The notes: a model not told the origin generated them from the sequence alone. Counted from the first letter of the stretch, positions 8,688 through 17,533 are shown. The stretch is DNA of 64,000 nt from Streptomyces sp. NBC_00289 (GCF_041435115.1 NZ_CP108046.1:10540001-10604000), one strand, 5' to 3'. Numbers and translations are program-made.

Positions 8688-10115
8688 GTGGTCGAGAGTA
8701 CAGGGTGGGACCGTCGGCTGTCCGTGGCGGCTGACGGGAAGAGGCTGGTCGGGCATACCGGGGCGGTGCTGCTGCGCCGGTGCGCAGACCGCACGGGACT
8801 GACGGAGGCGCTGGCCGGGGTGCTGCCGTCCGGCACAGTGGCCGGTTGGCGGGACCGCGCAGGGGTGCTGGTGCACCTCGCGGTCGCGATCGTGCTGGGA
8901 GCGGCGAACTTCTCGGAAGCCGGGCAACTCCAGTCGTATTACCGGCCGTTGTTCGGGGCTGCGGCCTCGGACTCAACCGCCCGCCGCACGCTGGCCGCCC
9001 TTGACGTGGCCACCCTGTCGAAGGTCGCAAAGGCGCGGGCGAGGGTGCGCCGGCACGTGTGGAGCCTGCTGCACCTGCGGCAGGGCGGCTTCCCCTGGCT
9101 GACGGTGGCGGGCAAGCGGCTGACCGGCTGGATCGTCATCGACCTTGACGCCACCGTCATCACCGCAGCCTCGAAGAAGACCGGGGCTGCGGTCACCTTC
9201 AAAAAGACGTTCGGGTTTCATCCACTGGCCGCGTGGTGCGCGAACACCACCGAATCGCTGGCCATGCTCATGCGACCGGGCAACGCAGGGGCGAACACGG
9301 TGGCCGACCACCTCGCCGTGCTCACCGACGCGCTCGCCCAGATCCCCGGCTCCTCCACGGCGAAAATCCTGGTGCGGGTGGACGGGGCCGGCGCTACCCA
9401 CGGGCTGCTGGAACACCTCGAAGCACTGAACACCACCCGGCGCACGGTCCGCTACACCGTCGGCTGGAAGATCACCGAAGACGACGAGAAGGCCATCGCA
9501 AAGCTGCCCGAAAGCGCCTGGGAGACCTCCGTGCACCAGGACGGCAGCCTCCAGGAGGGCTACTTCGTCGCGGAGCTGACCGGGCTGAACACCCGTGAAG
9601 GCTGGCCCGAGGGCATGCGGCTGATCGTGCGCCGGGTCAAGCCCACCCGGCGGCACCTGAAGAAACTGACCGCGTTCGAGAAGAAGACCGGCTGGCGCTA
9701 CTGCATCACCGCCACCAACATCCGCCACATGTGGGGCATCGCCGGCTCGGGCCACAGCCAGTTCCTGGACGTGCTGCACCGCTCGCATGCCGGTGTGGAA
9801 GACCGGGTGCGCACCAACAAGGCCATGGGGCTGGACAATTTACCCTCCGCGTCATGGGAGGTGAATCGCGGCTGGATGCTCGCCGCGAACCTCGCGAGTG
9901 ATCTCGACGCCTGGGTGCGGCTGCTGGCCCTGCACGACAACGAGGGCCTGGCCGACGCCGAGCCGGACACCATGCGCTTCCGCCTCTACCACCTGCCCGC
10001 CCGCCTCGCCGACCACGCCCGCCGCCGATGGCTGCGCATCGAGCGGACCTGGCCCTGGGCATCGGCGTTCACTACCTGCTGGCAGCGGCTCACCGCCCTC
10101 CCGGCCGTCACCTGA
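8688..10115 (+). CDS. IS1380-family transposase
   Basis: A 475-residue transposase resembling the IS1380 group (DDE_Tnp_1 fold). Recognisable pieces are TGWIVIDLDATVITAASKKT (first catalytic Asp), TFKKTFGFHPLAAW, AKILVRVDGAGATHGLLEHL (second Asp) and the C-terminal NKAMGLDNLPSASWEVNRGW with the catalytic Glu. No frame breaks are seen, so it is probably functional. The first codon is GTG at 8688. Element ends could not be fixed with confidence. A CCTGGGTATTCAGCGG-like stretch near 8570 and a weakly complementary one near 10270-10290 are candidates, which would place the whole IS at roughly 8.56-10.29 kb. Confidence 0.85.
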   Translation: MVESTGWDRRLSVAADGKRLVGHTGAVLLRRCADRTGLTEALAGVLPSGTVAGWRDRAGVLVHLAVAIVLGAANFSEAGQLQSYYRPLFGAAASDSTARRTLAALDVATLSKVAKARARVRRHVWSLLHLRQGGFPWLTVAGKRLTGWIVIDLDATVITAASKKTGAAVTFKKTFGFHPLAAWCANTTESLAMLMRPGNAGANTVADHLAVLTDALAQIPGSSTAKILVRVDGAGATHGLLEHLEALNTTRRTVRYTVGWKITEDDEKAIAKLPESAWETSVHQDGSLQEGYFVAELTGLNTREGWPEGMRLIVRRVKPTRRHLKKLTAFEKKTGWRYCITATNIRHMWGIAGSGHSQFLDVLHRSHAGVEDRVRTNKAMGLDNLPSASWEVNRGWMLAANLASDLDAWVRLLALHDNEGLADAEPDTMRFRLYHLPARLADHARRRWLRIERTWPWASAFTTCWQRLTALPAVT

Positions 10116-10674
10116 CGGCCGGGAACTGCCCCGACGAGGATCAGGAAGGAGGAGCCTCGCAGTCTCCGGGCCCGTGGAACCCGGCGCAGCCGCAGCGTCA
10201 CGCGACGACCTGTCCTACACCGGCCAAGGACATTACAGGCGAACCGCCGGACCGATCAGCGATCGAACCCCGCTGACGAATCGAGGCTAGCCCCGGGCCA
10301 CCATCGCCCATTACCGCCGCGACGACCCACTCCCCGCACGACTCCGCCCCTGGAAACACGCCGACCAAGAACGACCACTCACTCAAGATCTGCTGCTGTA
10401 GTACTTGAACTCGGCCGTGTACCGCTTACCCGAACTGCTCTTGCTACTCACGTGACTGGACTGCTTACTGCGGGACCACCCCGTCCCAGTATCAACCTGT
10501 CCAGATCAACGGGGGACTTCAACACGAAGCGCTCCTGCAGTACCAGACACAGGACGTTAGGAATCACTACGTCAGGTTGGGGCGCCGCTCTGAGTATCAA
10601 CTACTCAAGCCCTCGCTCACGGGAGGTACATATTATCGTGGAAATGCCAAGCTCTTCAGTAAGGGATTAAGTCT

Positions 10675-10836
10675 ATGAATAGCGGTATGTTTTCCGGAAA
10701 CTTCGTCCTTGATGAGGCCGCCGTGGAGAAGTTCTCCGATCTGCTGACCGACGAAGGCCCCATGTTTGCAGGTTACCACGCCCTCTCTGAGGGGATCACC
10801 GACGTCAACCCGGAGACCCCTACTGTCGCCAACTGA
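10675..10836 (+). CDS. Candidate RiPP precursor peptide, 53 aa
   Basis: A 53-codon gene too short for normal gene calling. It starts at ATG 10675 after AAGG (about 9-12 bases upstream). It begins MNSGMFSGNFVLDEAAVEKF, continues SDLLTDEGPMFAGYHALSEG and ends ITDVNPETPTVAN. The acidic, helix-prone N-terminal half is leader-like and the C-terminal 13-20 residues are a plausible core. There are no Cys or Lys residues near the C-terminus, so lanthipeptide or sactipeptide chemistry is unlikely. Backbone thioamidation by the adjacent YcaO and TfuA would not need particular side chains. It is followed by a strong stem-loop and then the YcaO gene on the same strand. The precursor role is inferred from position, size and composition; I do not recognise the peptide family. 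Confidence 0.7.
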   Translation: MNSGMFSGNFVLDEAAVEKFSDLLTDEGPMFAGYHALSEGITDVNPETPTVAN

Positions 10837-10849
10837 TTTATTCGGCGGC

Positions 10850-10887
10850 CGGTCGTTGTGGAGCACCTAACTGCTCCACAACGACCG
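10850..10887 (+). terminator. 16-bp perfect stem-loop between precursor and YcaO genes
   Basis: Arms at 10850-10865 and 10872-10887 are perfectly complementary (CGGTCGTTGTGGAGCA and its reverse complement) with a six-base loop CCTAAC. There is no U-tract. In RiPP operons such structures often act as partial terminators or mRNA stabilisers that raise precursor transcript over enzyme transcript; that role is inferred here. Confidence 0.7.
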
Positions 10888-10952
10888 TCGGCAGTTGATA
10901 CCGGTCCGCCGCCACACCGAACCGTTCGGACCTATTGGGCGGAGGGCGCAAC

Positions 10953-12155
10953 GTGCATCGGATGACCTCAAGCCTGCGAACTGCACCGCTGGCCGAAACT
11001 CTGTCGCGGGCGAAAGTAGCAGCGAAAGAACTCGGCATTGTTAGAGTGACGGATACTACTTGGCTCGACTGCATTGGCATTCCAGTATTTGCCAGCATTC
11101 GCCCGGACTCCAAATCTCTCTGCGTCAATGCTGGAAAGGGCGCATATCCGGAAGAAGCCCGAGTGGGGGCCTACATGGAGGCCATCGAATTCGCGCTCGC
11201 AGAATACCGAAACCGCGAGATCGAGATTATCATGTCCACTCCGCGCGAGGTGGCTTCGCAGCAGTGGGCGGATTTCGAATTTGTCGACCTCTGCCCGGTT
11301 ATGGGGGTTCCGGTCGACCCGGACGGAGCTCTTGCCTGCGTCGAGGCTGAAGACGTTACTACAGGACGCACATTGCTGGTCCCCGCAGAGCTCGCCTACC
11401 ATCCTTTTCCAGAGAACCCGGGGCAGCGGATATTCGGCTCCGGAACCAATGGGCTATGTTCAGGAAACTCGATCGATGAGGCCACGGTGCACGGCCTCTG
11501 CGAGGTCATCGAACGCGACATTAGGTCACTTAACTACTTCAAGAACACCTCACGTCGTGTAAATTTCGGTGACCCAACTGCCCATATTGAGGTTCTCCGT
11601 TCCAAAATTGTGTCCGCTGGTCTTGAAGCGGTTATCCGCTACACCCCGAACGAGTTCGAACTGCCCTACTTCGACGCATTCCTCCTAGAGTCGTCCGACG
11701 ATGCTCCGGTTGCCCTTGCCTACGGCGCCGGACTGCACCTCGTGAAAAACATCGCAGCTGTCCGCGCGCTGTCTGAGGCCGCCCAGTCGCGGCTCACTCA
11801 TATCCATGGCGGCCGCGACGACCTCGTCGACCGCCACGAGTACTTCGCTCGCTATGGGCGGGAGTTCGAGAAACAGGCGATGAGCGCGGCCCGTGAGCAG
11901 GCCATCGACTCCGCAGAATGCATTCAGTACTCCGCCATCCCCGACGCTTCGAACGCCGCGATCGACATTGACAGTGCGCTTGGCACACTGATTGAAACAC
12001 TCGGCCGGCGCGGGATCCGGCAGGTCCTTCGCGTGGTCCTCTCCCAGCGCTTCGCACCACTTTCAGCCGTCAAGGTCGTCGTCCCGAAGCTCGAACATTT
12101 CCAACCCGAGCTAAAGCGTGTGGGCCCTCGTCTTGCAACTCTCGTGAATTCCTGA
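10953..12155 (+). CDS. YcaO-domain protein, putative peptide thioamide synthetase
   Basis: A 400-residue YcaO enzyme. YcaO proteins use ATP to activate a peptide backbone amide. With a TfuA partner the usual outcome is a thioamide. Visible ATP/Mg-binding motifs are GKGAYPEEARVGAYMEAIEF (residues about 61-80, E76 and E79) and GTNGLCSGNSIDEATVHGL followed by CEVIERD (E184, E187). The GTG at 10953 is chosen because GGAGGG ends six bases upstream; ATG 10962 is an alternative. The gene follows the precursor and stem-loop and is followed 11 bases later by tfuA, so an operon is likely. No ocin-ThiF or other fused domain is present, arguing against classic azoline formation. Family assignment is firm; the thioamide chemistry is inference from context. 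Confidence 0.9.
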   Translation: MHRMTSSLRTAPLAETLSRAKVAAKELGIVRVTDTTWLDCIGIPVFASIRPDSKSLCVNAGKGAYPEEARVGAYMEAIEFALAEYRNREIEIIMSTPREVASQQWADFEFVDLCPVMGVPVDPDGALACVEAEDVTTGRTLLVPAELAYHPFPENPGQRIFGSGTNGLCSGNSIDEATVHGLCEVIERDIRSLNYFKNTSRRVNFGDPTAHIEVLRSKIVSAGLEAVIRYTPNEFELPYFDAFLLESSDDAPVALAYGAGLHLVKNIAAVRALSEAAQSRLTHIHGGRDDLVDRHEYFARYGREFEKQAMSAAREQAIDSAECIQYSAIPDASNAAIDIDSALGTLIETLGRRGIRQVLRVVLSQRFAPLSAVKVVVPKLEHFQPELKRVGPRLATLVNS

Positions 12156-12166
12156 AGGCGCGTGTC

Positions 12167-12850
12167 GTGACCACTGAGCTCATCGTCTATGTCGGCCCGA
12201 CGTCTCACGGCATTGACCTTCGGGACACCTTCGGCGAAGATGTCCGGCTATATCCGCCGGTGCGGAGGGGGGACATTCAGGAGCTAATCCGATCCCACGG
12301 GCCCGGGCGCGTCGCGATTGTCGATGGTACGTTCCACAGCTACCCCTCCGTCGGCCACGCCGAGCTCCGTGCCGCACTCGAAGCCGGCTGGCAGGTTTGG
12401 GGCCTCTGTTCCATGGGTGCAATCCGGGCCGCCGAAATGCGCCACCTCGGCATGCATGGCTATGGCGCAGTCTACGAGCAGTACATCGCAAACGAGGACT
12501 TCGACGACGATGAAGTCACCCTCATGCACGGCGTCGATGCCCCATTCGTGCCGCTGTCAGAGCCCATGATCCACATCCGTACCTTCATCGCCGACCTCGT
12601 GGCACGGGGCCAGCTCGCGAGCGAAACCGGGCGGCAGATCACTGCAAACCTCAAGCAGCGCTGGTACGCGGAGCGGACCCTGTACAGCCTCAAGCGCGCC
12701 CTAGTCGCTTCCCTGGAATTGGCACCCCATCAGGTCGACTCTGAGATGGCCGAGTTCGACCATTTCCGCCTCAAAACTTTGGATCTGCTCGGATTCGCGG
12801 CTGAAAAGCCCTGGCTGACAGTAGAGAAGCTGAGCACGGCCGCCCGGTGA
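12167..12850 (+). CDS. TfuA-like protein, YcaO partner
   Basis: A 227-residue TfuA-like protein, complete. Motifs expected of the family are visible: VYVGPTSHG (residues 8-16), YPPVRRGDI (29-37), IVDGTFHSYPSV (51-62), SMGAIRAAEM (82-91), DDDEVTLMHG (113-122) and LSEPMIHIR (130-138). TfuA proteins are required with YcaO for thioamidation, probably delivering sulfur or activating the complex. The GTG start at 12167 is 11 bases after the YcaO stop, implying co-translation. The C-terminal 60 residues are helical and less conserved. It is the intact counterpart of the fragment at 5350-5760. Confidence 0.88.
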   Translation: MTTELIVYVGPTSHGIDLRDTFGEDVRLYPPVRRGDIQELIRSHGPGRVAIVDGTFHSYPSVGHAELRAALEAGWQVWGLCSMGAIRAAEMRHLGMHGYGAVYEQYIANEDFDDDEVTLMHGVDAPFVPLSEPMIHIRTFIADLVARGQLASETGRQITANLKQRWYAERTLYSLKRALVASLELAPHQVDSEMAEFDHFRLKTLDLLGFAAEKPWLTVEKLSTAAR

Positions 12851-13186
12851 TTCTGCTGACGAAGACGGGAAAACGACCTCTCATGGCCTGCACTTTGCCA
12901 TCTTTACCAACTCACTTGCTTAGTTCGCCGAACTCGCGCTTCGCCTACCTGGCGAGTTGATTTGCCCGATTCGTGACGCCCCGGCCAGGCGCTGGACGTA
13001 CTGACAGCCGCGTTGCTTGGGAATAGAGCAACAGAGTCTTTCACCACAGACTTGTTGCTCGGTGCCTGCCAGTTCTTCCCGGACTCGCGGGCTCTCCATC
13101 AGAGCGAGGCGCCGTTCCGGTCAAGACCTGAGCGGCACCGCTGCTCCGGAATCAGATTGACCAGCACAGAGAACACGGGAGACCTC
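12851..13186 (+). other. 336-bp spacer between tfuA and the HExxH gene
   Basis: No convincing gene. A 25-codon ORF at about 12882 (MACTLPSLPTHLLSS...) lacks a ribosome binding site and is probably chance. A-rich and T-rich patches are more frequent than in neighbouring genes, compatible with a promoter for the HExxH gene, but no clear -10/-35 pair was identified. Confidence 0.4.
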
Positions 13187-14029
13187 ATGGGTGACCAGCG
13201 CGAGGACCAGTCATATGGAAGCTTCAGTGACCTGGTTGACGAGATAGGGGGCTTGCCCTTTCTCGACGATTCGTTCCGGCCCTCGACACTACTGACACTC
13301 GTCGCCACCATGCGCCGCAATCTCGATCCCACCGGGCACGCGAGCCTCGTCGACTACCTTGACCCCGGAAATGCGACAGCCATCTACCGGAAGATGACCG
13401 ATGGCCAGGGCAACGACTACGACTACCACTGGGTGCCGCTCACGGGCGATCAGGAACGCCGTGTCTCCAGTGCGCTCACCGGGGTGGCGGGAGCTGTCGC
13501 GAGTTGGGCGCCGCTGTTCGCGATCCCGCTTCGCTACCGTAAGATCCAAAAGCTGGGAGTCCGCAGTGCCACCGACCTCCTGATTCCCCAGACCATCTAC
13601 CTGGGTGAAGGTGCGTTCTCCTCTCCACATCCGCTCGAGGAAATCCTCGTGCACGAGCAGGCCCATGTATGGCTCCACTTCATCGCGGAAATTTGCGACC
13701 TCCAGAAAGGCGACGCTCCGGAGGACTTCGTCCTCCCGTCGGGAACTTCTGACAGGACACTGCGAGGTGTACTTGTCGCCGCTCATTTCGCCGCTTCCGC
13801 CATCAAATTTTACGCTTGCGCTGGCGCCGGGATGCCGGACGGTGAAACCCGTGTACGCTATCTGATCGACTACTTCTCCGGCTGTCTCGACCTGGCTGCT
13901 GGCCACCCGTCCCTGACTCCGATGGGCCAGGTTGTCCTCGATAGGCTGACAGTCCACCGTGAGGCGTTGTGGGAGCGGTGTCAACTTGGCGTGAGGGTTG
14001 CAGGTCGAGGGCGTGCTGGAGGGTACTGA
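13187..14029 (+). CDS. HExxH-motif putative peptide-modifying protein (alpha-KG-HExxH hydroxylase-like)
   Basis: A 280-residue protein. ATG 13187 follows GGGAG with good spacing; an in-frame extension back to 13013 lacks homology-like features. HEQAH at residues 156-160 (in LEEILVHEQAHVWLHFIAEI) is a zinc/iron-binding HExxH motif, and H200 in RGVLVAAHFAASAIKFYA is a candidate third ligand. The C-terminal RYLIDYFSGCLDLAAGH then LTPMGQVVLDRL matches my memory of the mod_HExxH family (TIGR04267), members of which beta-hydroxylate residues in RiPP precursors. Its location after YcaO/TfuA supports peptide tailoring. The last 15 residues (VRVAGRGRAGGY) are low-complexity and abut the ISL3 remnant, so the natural C-terminus may have been replaced. 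A metalloprotease role is the main alternative. Confidence 0.7.
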   Translation: MGDQREDQSYGSFSDLVDEIGGLPFLDDSFRPSTLLTLVATMRRNLDPTGHASLVDYLDPGNATAIYRKMTDGQGNDYDYHWVPLTGDQERRVSSALTGVAGAVASWAPLFAIPLRYRKIQKLGVRSATDLLIPQTIYLGEGAFSSPHPLEEILVHEQAHVWLHFIAEICDLQKGDAPEDFVLPSGTSDRTLRGVLVAAHFAASAIKFYACAGAGMPDGETRVRYLIDYFSGCLDLAAGHPSLTPMGQVVLDRLTVHREALWERCQLGVRVAGRGRAGGY

Positions 14030-14032
14030 TCT

Positions 14033-15182
14033 TTGACGCGGCGTTTGATATCAGGTTCGTCCGCGAGTACGCCGCTACAGGCAAATATGCGGTCCTCCGG
14101 CGGCAGGGCCTACGGCCGGCCGCCGGCGGGCTTGCCCCGACCCCGACGCCGCGCACCTCGGCGGGTGCTGGTGAAGCAAGTGGTAGCAGAGGGCGGTCTG
14201 TTACGGATCGTGGCGAGTACGGCATCGACGATCTCGGCGTCGTGCCCGGCCCGTGGGGTTCTGTCGAGGCGTAGGCATAGCGGCTGCGAGCGCCGACTCG
14301 CGGACGGTGCGGTCGGCTGCCTGGTGTTCATCACGTTGACCGTCCGGCGTCTTTTCTGCGACAACCCGGGCTGCGCGAGAGTGACGTTCGCCGAGCAGGT
14401 TGATGGTCTGACTGTGCGTTACGGTCGGCGGACTCCGCAGCTCACGGGCCTGTTGGGCGCGATCGCGGTGGTCCTGGCGGGCCGCGCCGGTGAACGCCTG
14501 GCGATCCGGCTGCCGGCTTCGGTCAGCGACGCCACTCTGCTGAGTCTGGCCATGGCCCTGGACGATCCGTACGCACAGACGCCCCGGGTCCTCGGGGTCG
14601 ATGATTCGCCACCCGAAAGGGCCACAAGTACGGCACCGTGCTGGTCGACTGCGAGACCCATGCCCCCATCGACCTGCTGGCCGACCGGGAGGCGGCGACG
14701 TTCGCGGCCTGGCTCACCGACCACCCCGGAGTGGAGATCATCTGCCGCGACCAGGGCGGCGCCTTCGCCGACGGCGCCCGCGCCGGAGCCCCCGAGCCCG
14801 TCCAGGTCGCCGATGTGTGGCATCTCTGGCATAACCTCGCCGAGGCCGTGAAGTCCCTGGTCAGCAAGCACAGTTCCTGCCTTCGCGAACCGGCCCCCGC
14901 TCCGGATTCGCCCCTGAAATTTTGCACCCGCCACTCTCTCACGCGGGCCGGCTGGCTGAGCGGGCCCGGCAGCACCACACCGCCGTGCAAGATCTCCTCG
15001 GCCAGGGCCTCACCATCCGGGCCATCGCCCGCCGCCTGCAACTGTCCCGCAACACCGTCCGCCGCTATGCCCGCGCCGTCACCTGGGAGGAGCTGGTCAC
15101 CGGCCGCTGGCAGAACCACCCCAGCACCCTGGGCGGGAGAAGACCCGCAAGGGCCTGCTGCATCAGCGGTGAAGGACCTTGA
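14033..15182 (+). pseudogene. ISL3-family transposase, frameshifted and truncated
   Basis: ISL3-family transposase in at least three frames. The zinc-finger and N-terminal region reads RRLFCDNPGCARVTFAEQ, then RVLGVDD (first catalytic Asp). At about 14607 one T is missing from a TTT run, and the frame continues as [20 protein letters not shown] and [20 protein letters not shown] second break at about 14915 (loss of a C in a C-run) leads to [20 protein letters not shown], the internal HTH. Homology stops near 15150, before the final catalytic part, at the junction with the glutamine synthetase-like fragment. The element end near 14000-14030 has removed or replaced the 3' end of the HExxH gene. 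Confidence 0.75.
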
Positions 15183-15907
15183 TCGCGGTCTTGGGCGAAG
15201 GCCGGATCGCCGTGTTCGTTCCGCAGGGAGAGGCGCAGGTGGAGGCCGTTGCCGATTCCTGTCTCTGGGGCTGCCATGAAGGCGGGCACCATGCTGCGCC
15301 GGCCGGCGACATCGTGTGCGATGTCGCGGAAGACGGCGTAGTCGTCGCATGCGGTCAAGGCTGCGTCGTAGGCGAGGCTGACTTCGATCTGGCCGGGCGC
15401 GGCTTCTACTTTGATCGCTTCGTAGCGGATGCCTGCGACGATCAGCCTGCTCAGGTCGTGGATGAAGTCGGCGACGAGCGGCGGGTGTTGGAGGCCGTAG
15501 TCGCGGTTGTCTGCCCCTGCCCCTGCCCCTGCCGGTGCCCGGCGGCCGGAGTCGTCCTGCTGGTAGAGGACGGCTTCGACTTCCACGCCTACGGCTGGCC
15601 AGTATCCGAGTTCTGCCAGCCGGGCGAGCTGTGTCTGCAGGAGGTGGCGTGGGGCCACCTGGATGGGGGTGTCGTCCCGGTGGAGGGCGGTGCCGATGAT
15701 GAGGGCGGTTTCACAGCGGTGGGGAAGCACGCGGATGCTGGGCAGGTCAGGCTGGACGAAGACATCGCCGAAGCCCTGCTCCCAGCCGGTGAGGTCGAAG
15801 CCGTCGAGCGGCGCCATGTCGACGTCGGTGGCCAGGAGGTAGGCGCACATGTCGGCCCCGGGCAGCATGCGTTCCAGTCCGTACTCCGCGGCGGGTGGGC
15901 CCACCAC
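15065..15907 (-). pseudogene. Glutamine synthetase-like fragment (GlnT/polyamine ligase type)
   Basis: N-terminal and central portion of a glutamine synthetase-fold enzyme. Readable parts are CAYLLATDVDMAPLDGFDLT, a beta-grasp stretch (WEQGFGDVFVQPDLPSIRVL), the first metal-ligand strand VGVEVEAVLY, the second acidic motif AAPGQIEVSLAYDAALTACD, and NGLHLRLSL in the position of the conserved CHxHxSL motif. The usual Cys/His in that motif are altered. The ATP- and glutamate-binding C-terminus is missing: homology ends near 15160 where the ISL3 remnant begins. A full-length member is over 400 residues, so this is an inactive fragment. The N-terminal boundary is uncertain; the ATG at 15907 may not be original. 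Confidence 0.55.
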
Positions 15908-16299
15908 TGGTCAGTAATGAATCGGGCATGGGGGAGCCTCGGCGAGGTTGGGGTGTGGTGGGGCCGGTTCAGTCGCCGTGCGTTGGGGGCCACACTGGGC
16001 CGTTCCAGGACGCCGGCAGGACAGCCTGCACGGCCTTCCCGATAGGTCGAACCCAGTCGTTCATGAGGACCGTCCAGGACCGGCGTCCTCGGTGGTCGCT
16101 CACCCACCAGGGCATGGGGCTACCGCCTTCGCACGGAGCGCGAGGCAACGCCCCACGGTCTCTTGCTGTCGTCACGGTCCTCTCCCATCGATTGCACGTC
16201 ACGGGGTGCGAGTCCGGCGCGAGACGGGGGGTGGGCGGGGGGATTCCCGCGCCGGACGCTCACGCGTGCCCTGTGGCCTTGGGGCTGTCGGGCAGGGGT
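15908..16299. other. 392-bp stretch without a recognised gene
   Basis: Several overlapping open frames exist on both strands, but none has a ribosome binding site together with recognisable protein sequence. The minus-strand reading just upstream of 15907 could be the decayed N-terminus of the glutamine synthetase-like gene. Nothing else is seen. Confidence 0.4.
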
Positions 16300-16959
16300 C
16301 TATGCCTCCGCCAGCTCTCGCTGCAGCGCATCGAGGTCGAGGACGCGGAAGCTGCTGAGCCGGCGGATGAGTTGGGAGGCGAGGAAGGTCGTCAGATTGG
16401 GGTGCCCGTAGGGCAGGGGATGGTCCGGCTGCGCCACCACCTGGACGCCGTCACCGTCCAGGCCGTAGAGAGTGCCGGTCACCCCGTACAACGGGGCGCT
16501 GGCGGCCAGGAAAACCATCGGCTTCGCCTCCAGATGCGGACACAGCGCAGCGGCCGCGCGGACGTGTCGTGGGCAGACGGGAGGCTGATTGGTGAGGATC
16601 TGCGGCCGGCTGGGGTCGTGGTCACCCGGTCCGGCGAGGAAGACGAAACCCAGCGGAGTGCGTGCGTGTCGGGTGCACACCTGGCAGCGCATCGCCTGCA
16701 TCGTCATCATCTGCCGGTAGGGATGCATGAGCTTCCACAACGGCGCACCCGTCGGCATCCCACGCTCGTCGACCGGGTTGAAGGCGCAGCGCGCCCATAG
16801 CACGCCTCGCAGGTCCCGGTCCCTGACGTCCTCATCACGGTAGTGCAGCCGGTAGTTGCCGGGCCCGTGCTGGAGGATGAAAAGGTTGTCCGGCGCTGCC
16901 CGTTCACCCTCCCGCTGGGTGATGAAAGGGACCAGGCCCGACTGGCTCACGGTGTGCAC
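16300..16959 (-). CDS. Conserved actinobacterial protein of unknown function with CxxC pairs
   Basis: A 219-residue soluble protein. It starts at GTG 16959, downstream of GAAGGAAG. The first half contains NYRLHYRDEDVRDRDLRGVL and CAFNPVDERGMPTG, the middle AMRCQVCTRHARTPLGFVFL with a CxxC pair, then QILTNQPPVCPRHVRAAAAL. The Cys/His arrangement (CQVC, CPRH) suggests a metal site. I recall such proteins next to RsbW-like ATPases in Streptomyces, which is the arrangement here (gene at 17108-17533). Role unknown; a regulatory partner of the ATPase is possible. Confidence 0.65.
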   Translation of the reverse strand: MHTVSQSGLVPFITQREGERAAPDNLFILQHGPGNYRLHYRDEDVRDRDLRGVLWARCAFNPVDERGMPTGAPLWKLMHPYRQMMTMQAMRCQVCTRHARTPLGFVFLAGPGDHDPSRPQILTNQPPVCPRHVRAAAALCPHLEAKPMVFLAASAPLYGVTGTLYGLDGDGVQVVAQPDHPLPYGHPNLTTFLASQLIRRLSSFRVLDLDALQRELAEA

Positions 16960-17107
16960 GGATCGGTACTTCCTTCTCGTCTGCGAGGGCTGTAAGGGGG
17001 CACGAAGGTCGGTGATGCCGCTCTTTTGAGGGACACGCCGCGATTAGGCGTTCGAGGCGCGGTGGCGGTCCAGGGCGCGGGCCGTGTGGGTAGGTCAATG
17101 GCCGGTG

Positions 17108-17533
17108 TTACGGCCGCCCCGGCGCCGAAATAGCCAAAGTGCACCAGGTAGTCGCGCCCGCGTCCTCTGTGCCCCATCTCCCGCCGTTCATCTCCGCAAT
17201 GGCCTGGACGAGGTGAAGACCGCGCCCCGACTCGCTGTAGTCGCTGCCGCACCGGCGGGTCGCGGCGACGCCTGGCCGTCCGTCGGTGACGGCGATACGC
17301 AGACAGGAGTCTCGAAGCGTGATGCTCAAACCGATGTCCTGGCTGTCGCTGTGTAGGACGGCGTTGGTGAGGAGTTCGGAAACGACCACCATGACGTCGT
17401 CCGTCATCGCGGTCAGGCCGCAGTATCTGAGCCGAGCAGCGGCAATCCGACGCATGACACCGACCCGGCGGGCATCCTCGACACGGGGAGGCGCGCCCTT
17501 ACAGCGAGGGGCGACCTGGAAGCGCTCGTTCAT
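17108..17533 (-). CDS. RsbW-like ATP-binding protein (HATPase_c anti-sigma type)
   Basis: A 141-residue GHKL-fold ATPase. The ATG at 17533 has GAGGGG eight bases upstream. The N-box reads VVVSELLTNAVLHS (residues 49-62), the G1 region VTDGRPG (82-88), and the G2 region ESGRGLHLVQAIA (101-113). Many Streptomyces carry dozens of such single-domain kinases, which phosphorylate anti-anti-sigma factors or act in unknown switches. It is downstream of no obvious sigma factor here. The neighbour at 16300-16959 on the same strand, 148 bp away, is its likely partner. Substrate is not inferable. Confidence 0.85.
   Translation of the reverse strand: MNERFQVAPRCKGAPPRVEDARRVGVMRRIAAARLRYCGLTAMTDDVMVVVSELLTNAVLHSDSQDIGLSITLRDSCLRIAVTDGRPGVAATRRCGSDYSESGRGLHLVQAIAEMNGGRWGTEDAGATTWCTLAISAPGRP

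Noticed and set aside
10452..10670. 72-codon ORF just upstream of the candidate precursor
   Set aside because: No ribosome binding site and unordered composition; the 53-codon ORF at 10675 has the better leader features and position.
12882..12959. 25-codon ORF after tfuA as a second precursor
   Set aside because: No upstream ribosome binding site, no similarity to the first peptide, and start context poor.
13013..13186. N-terminal extension of the HExxH gene
   Set aside because: The ATG at 13187 has a clear GGGAG site; the extension reads like untranslated sequence.
15179..16045. Plus-strand 288-codon frame over the glutamine synthetase-like fragment
   Set aside because: The minus strand carries recognisable enzyme motifs; the plus frame is a GC shadow.
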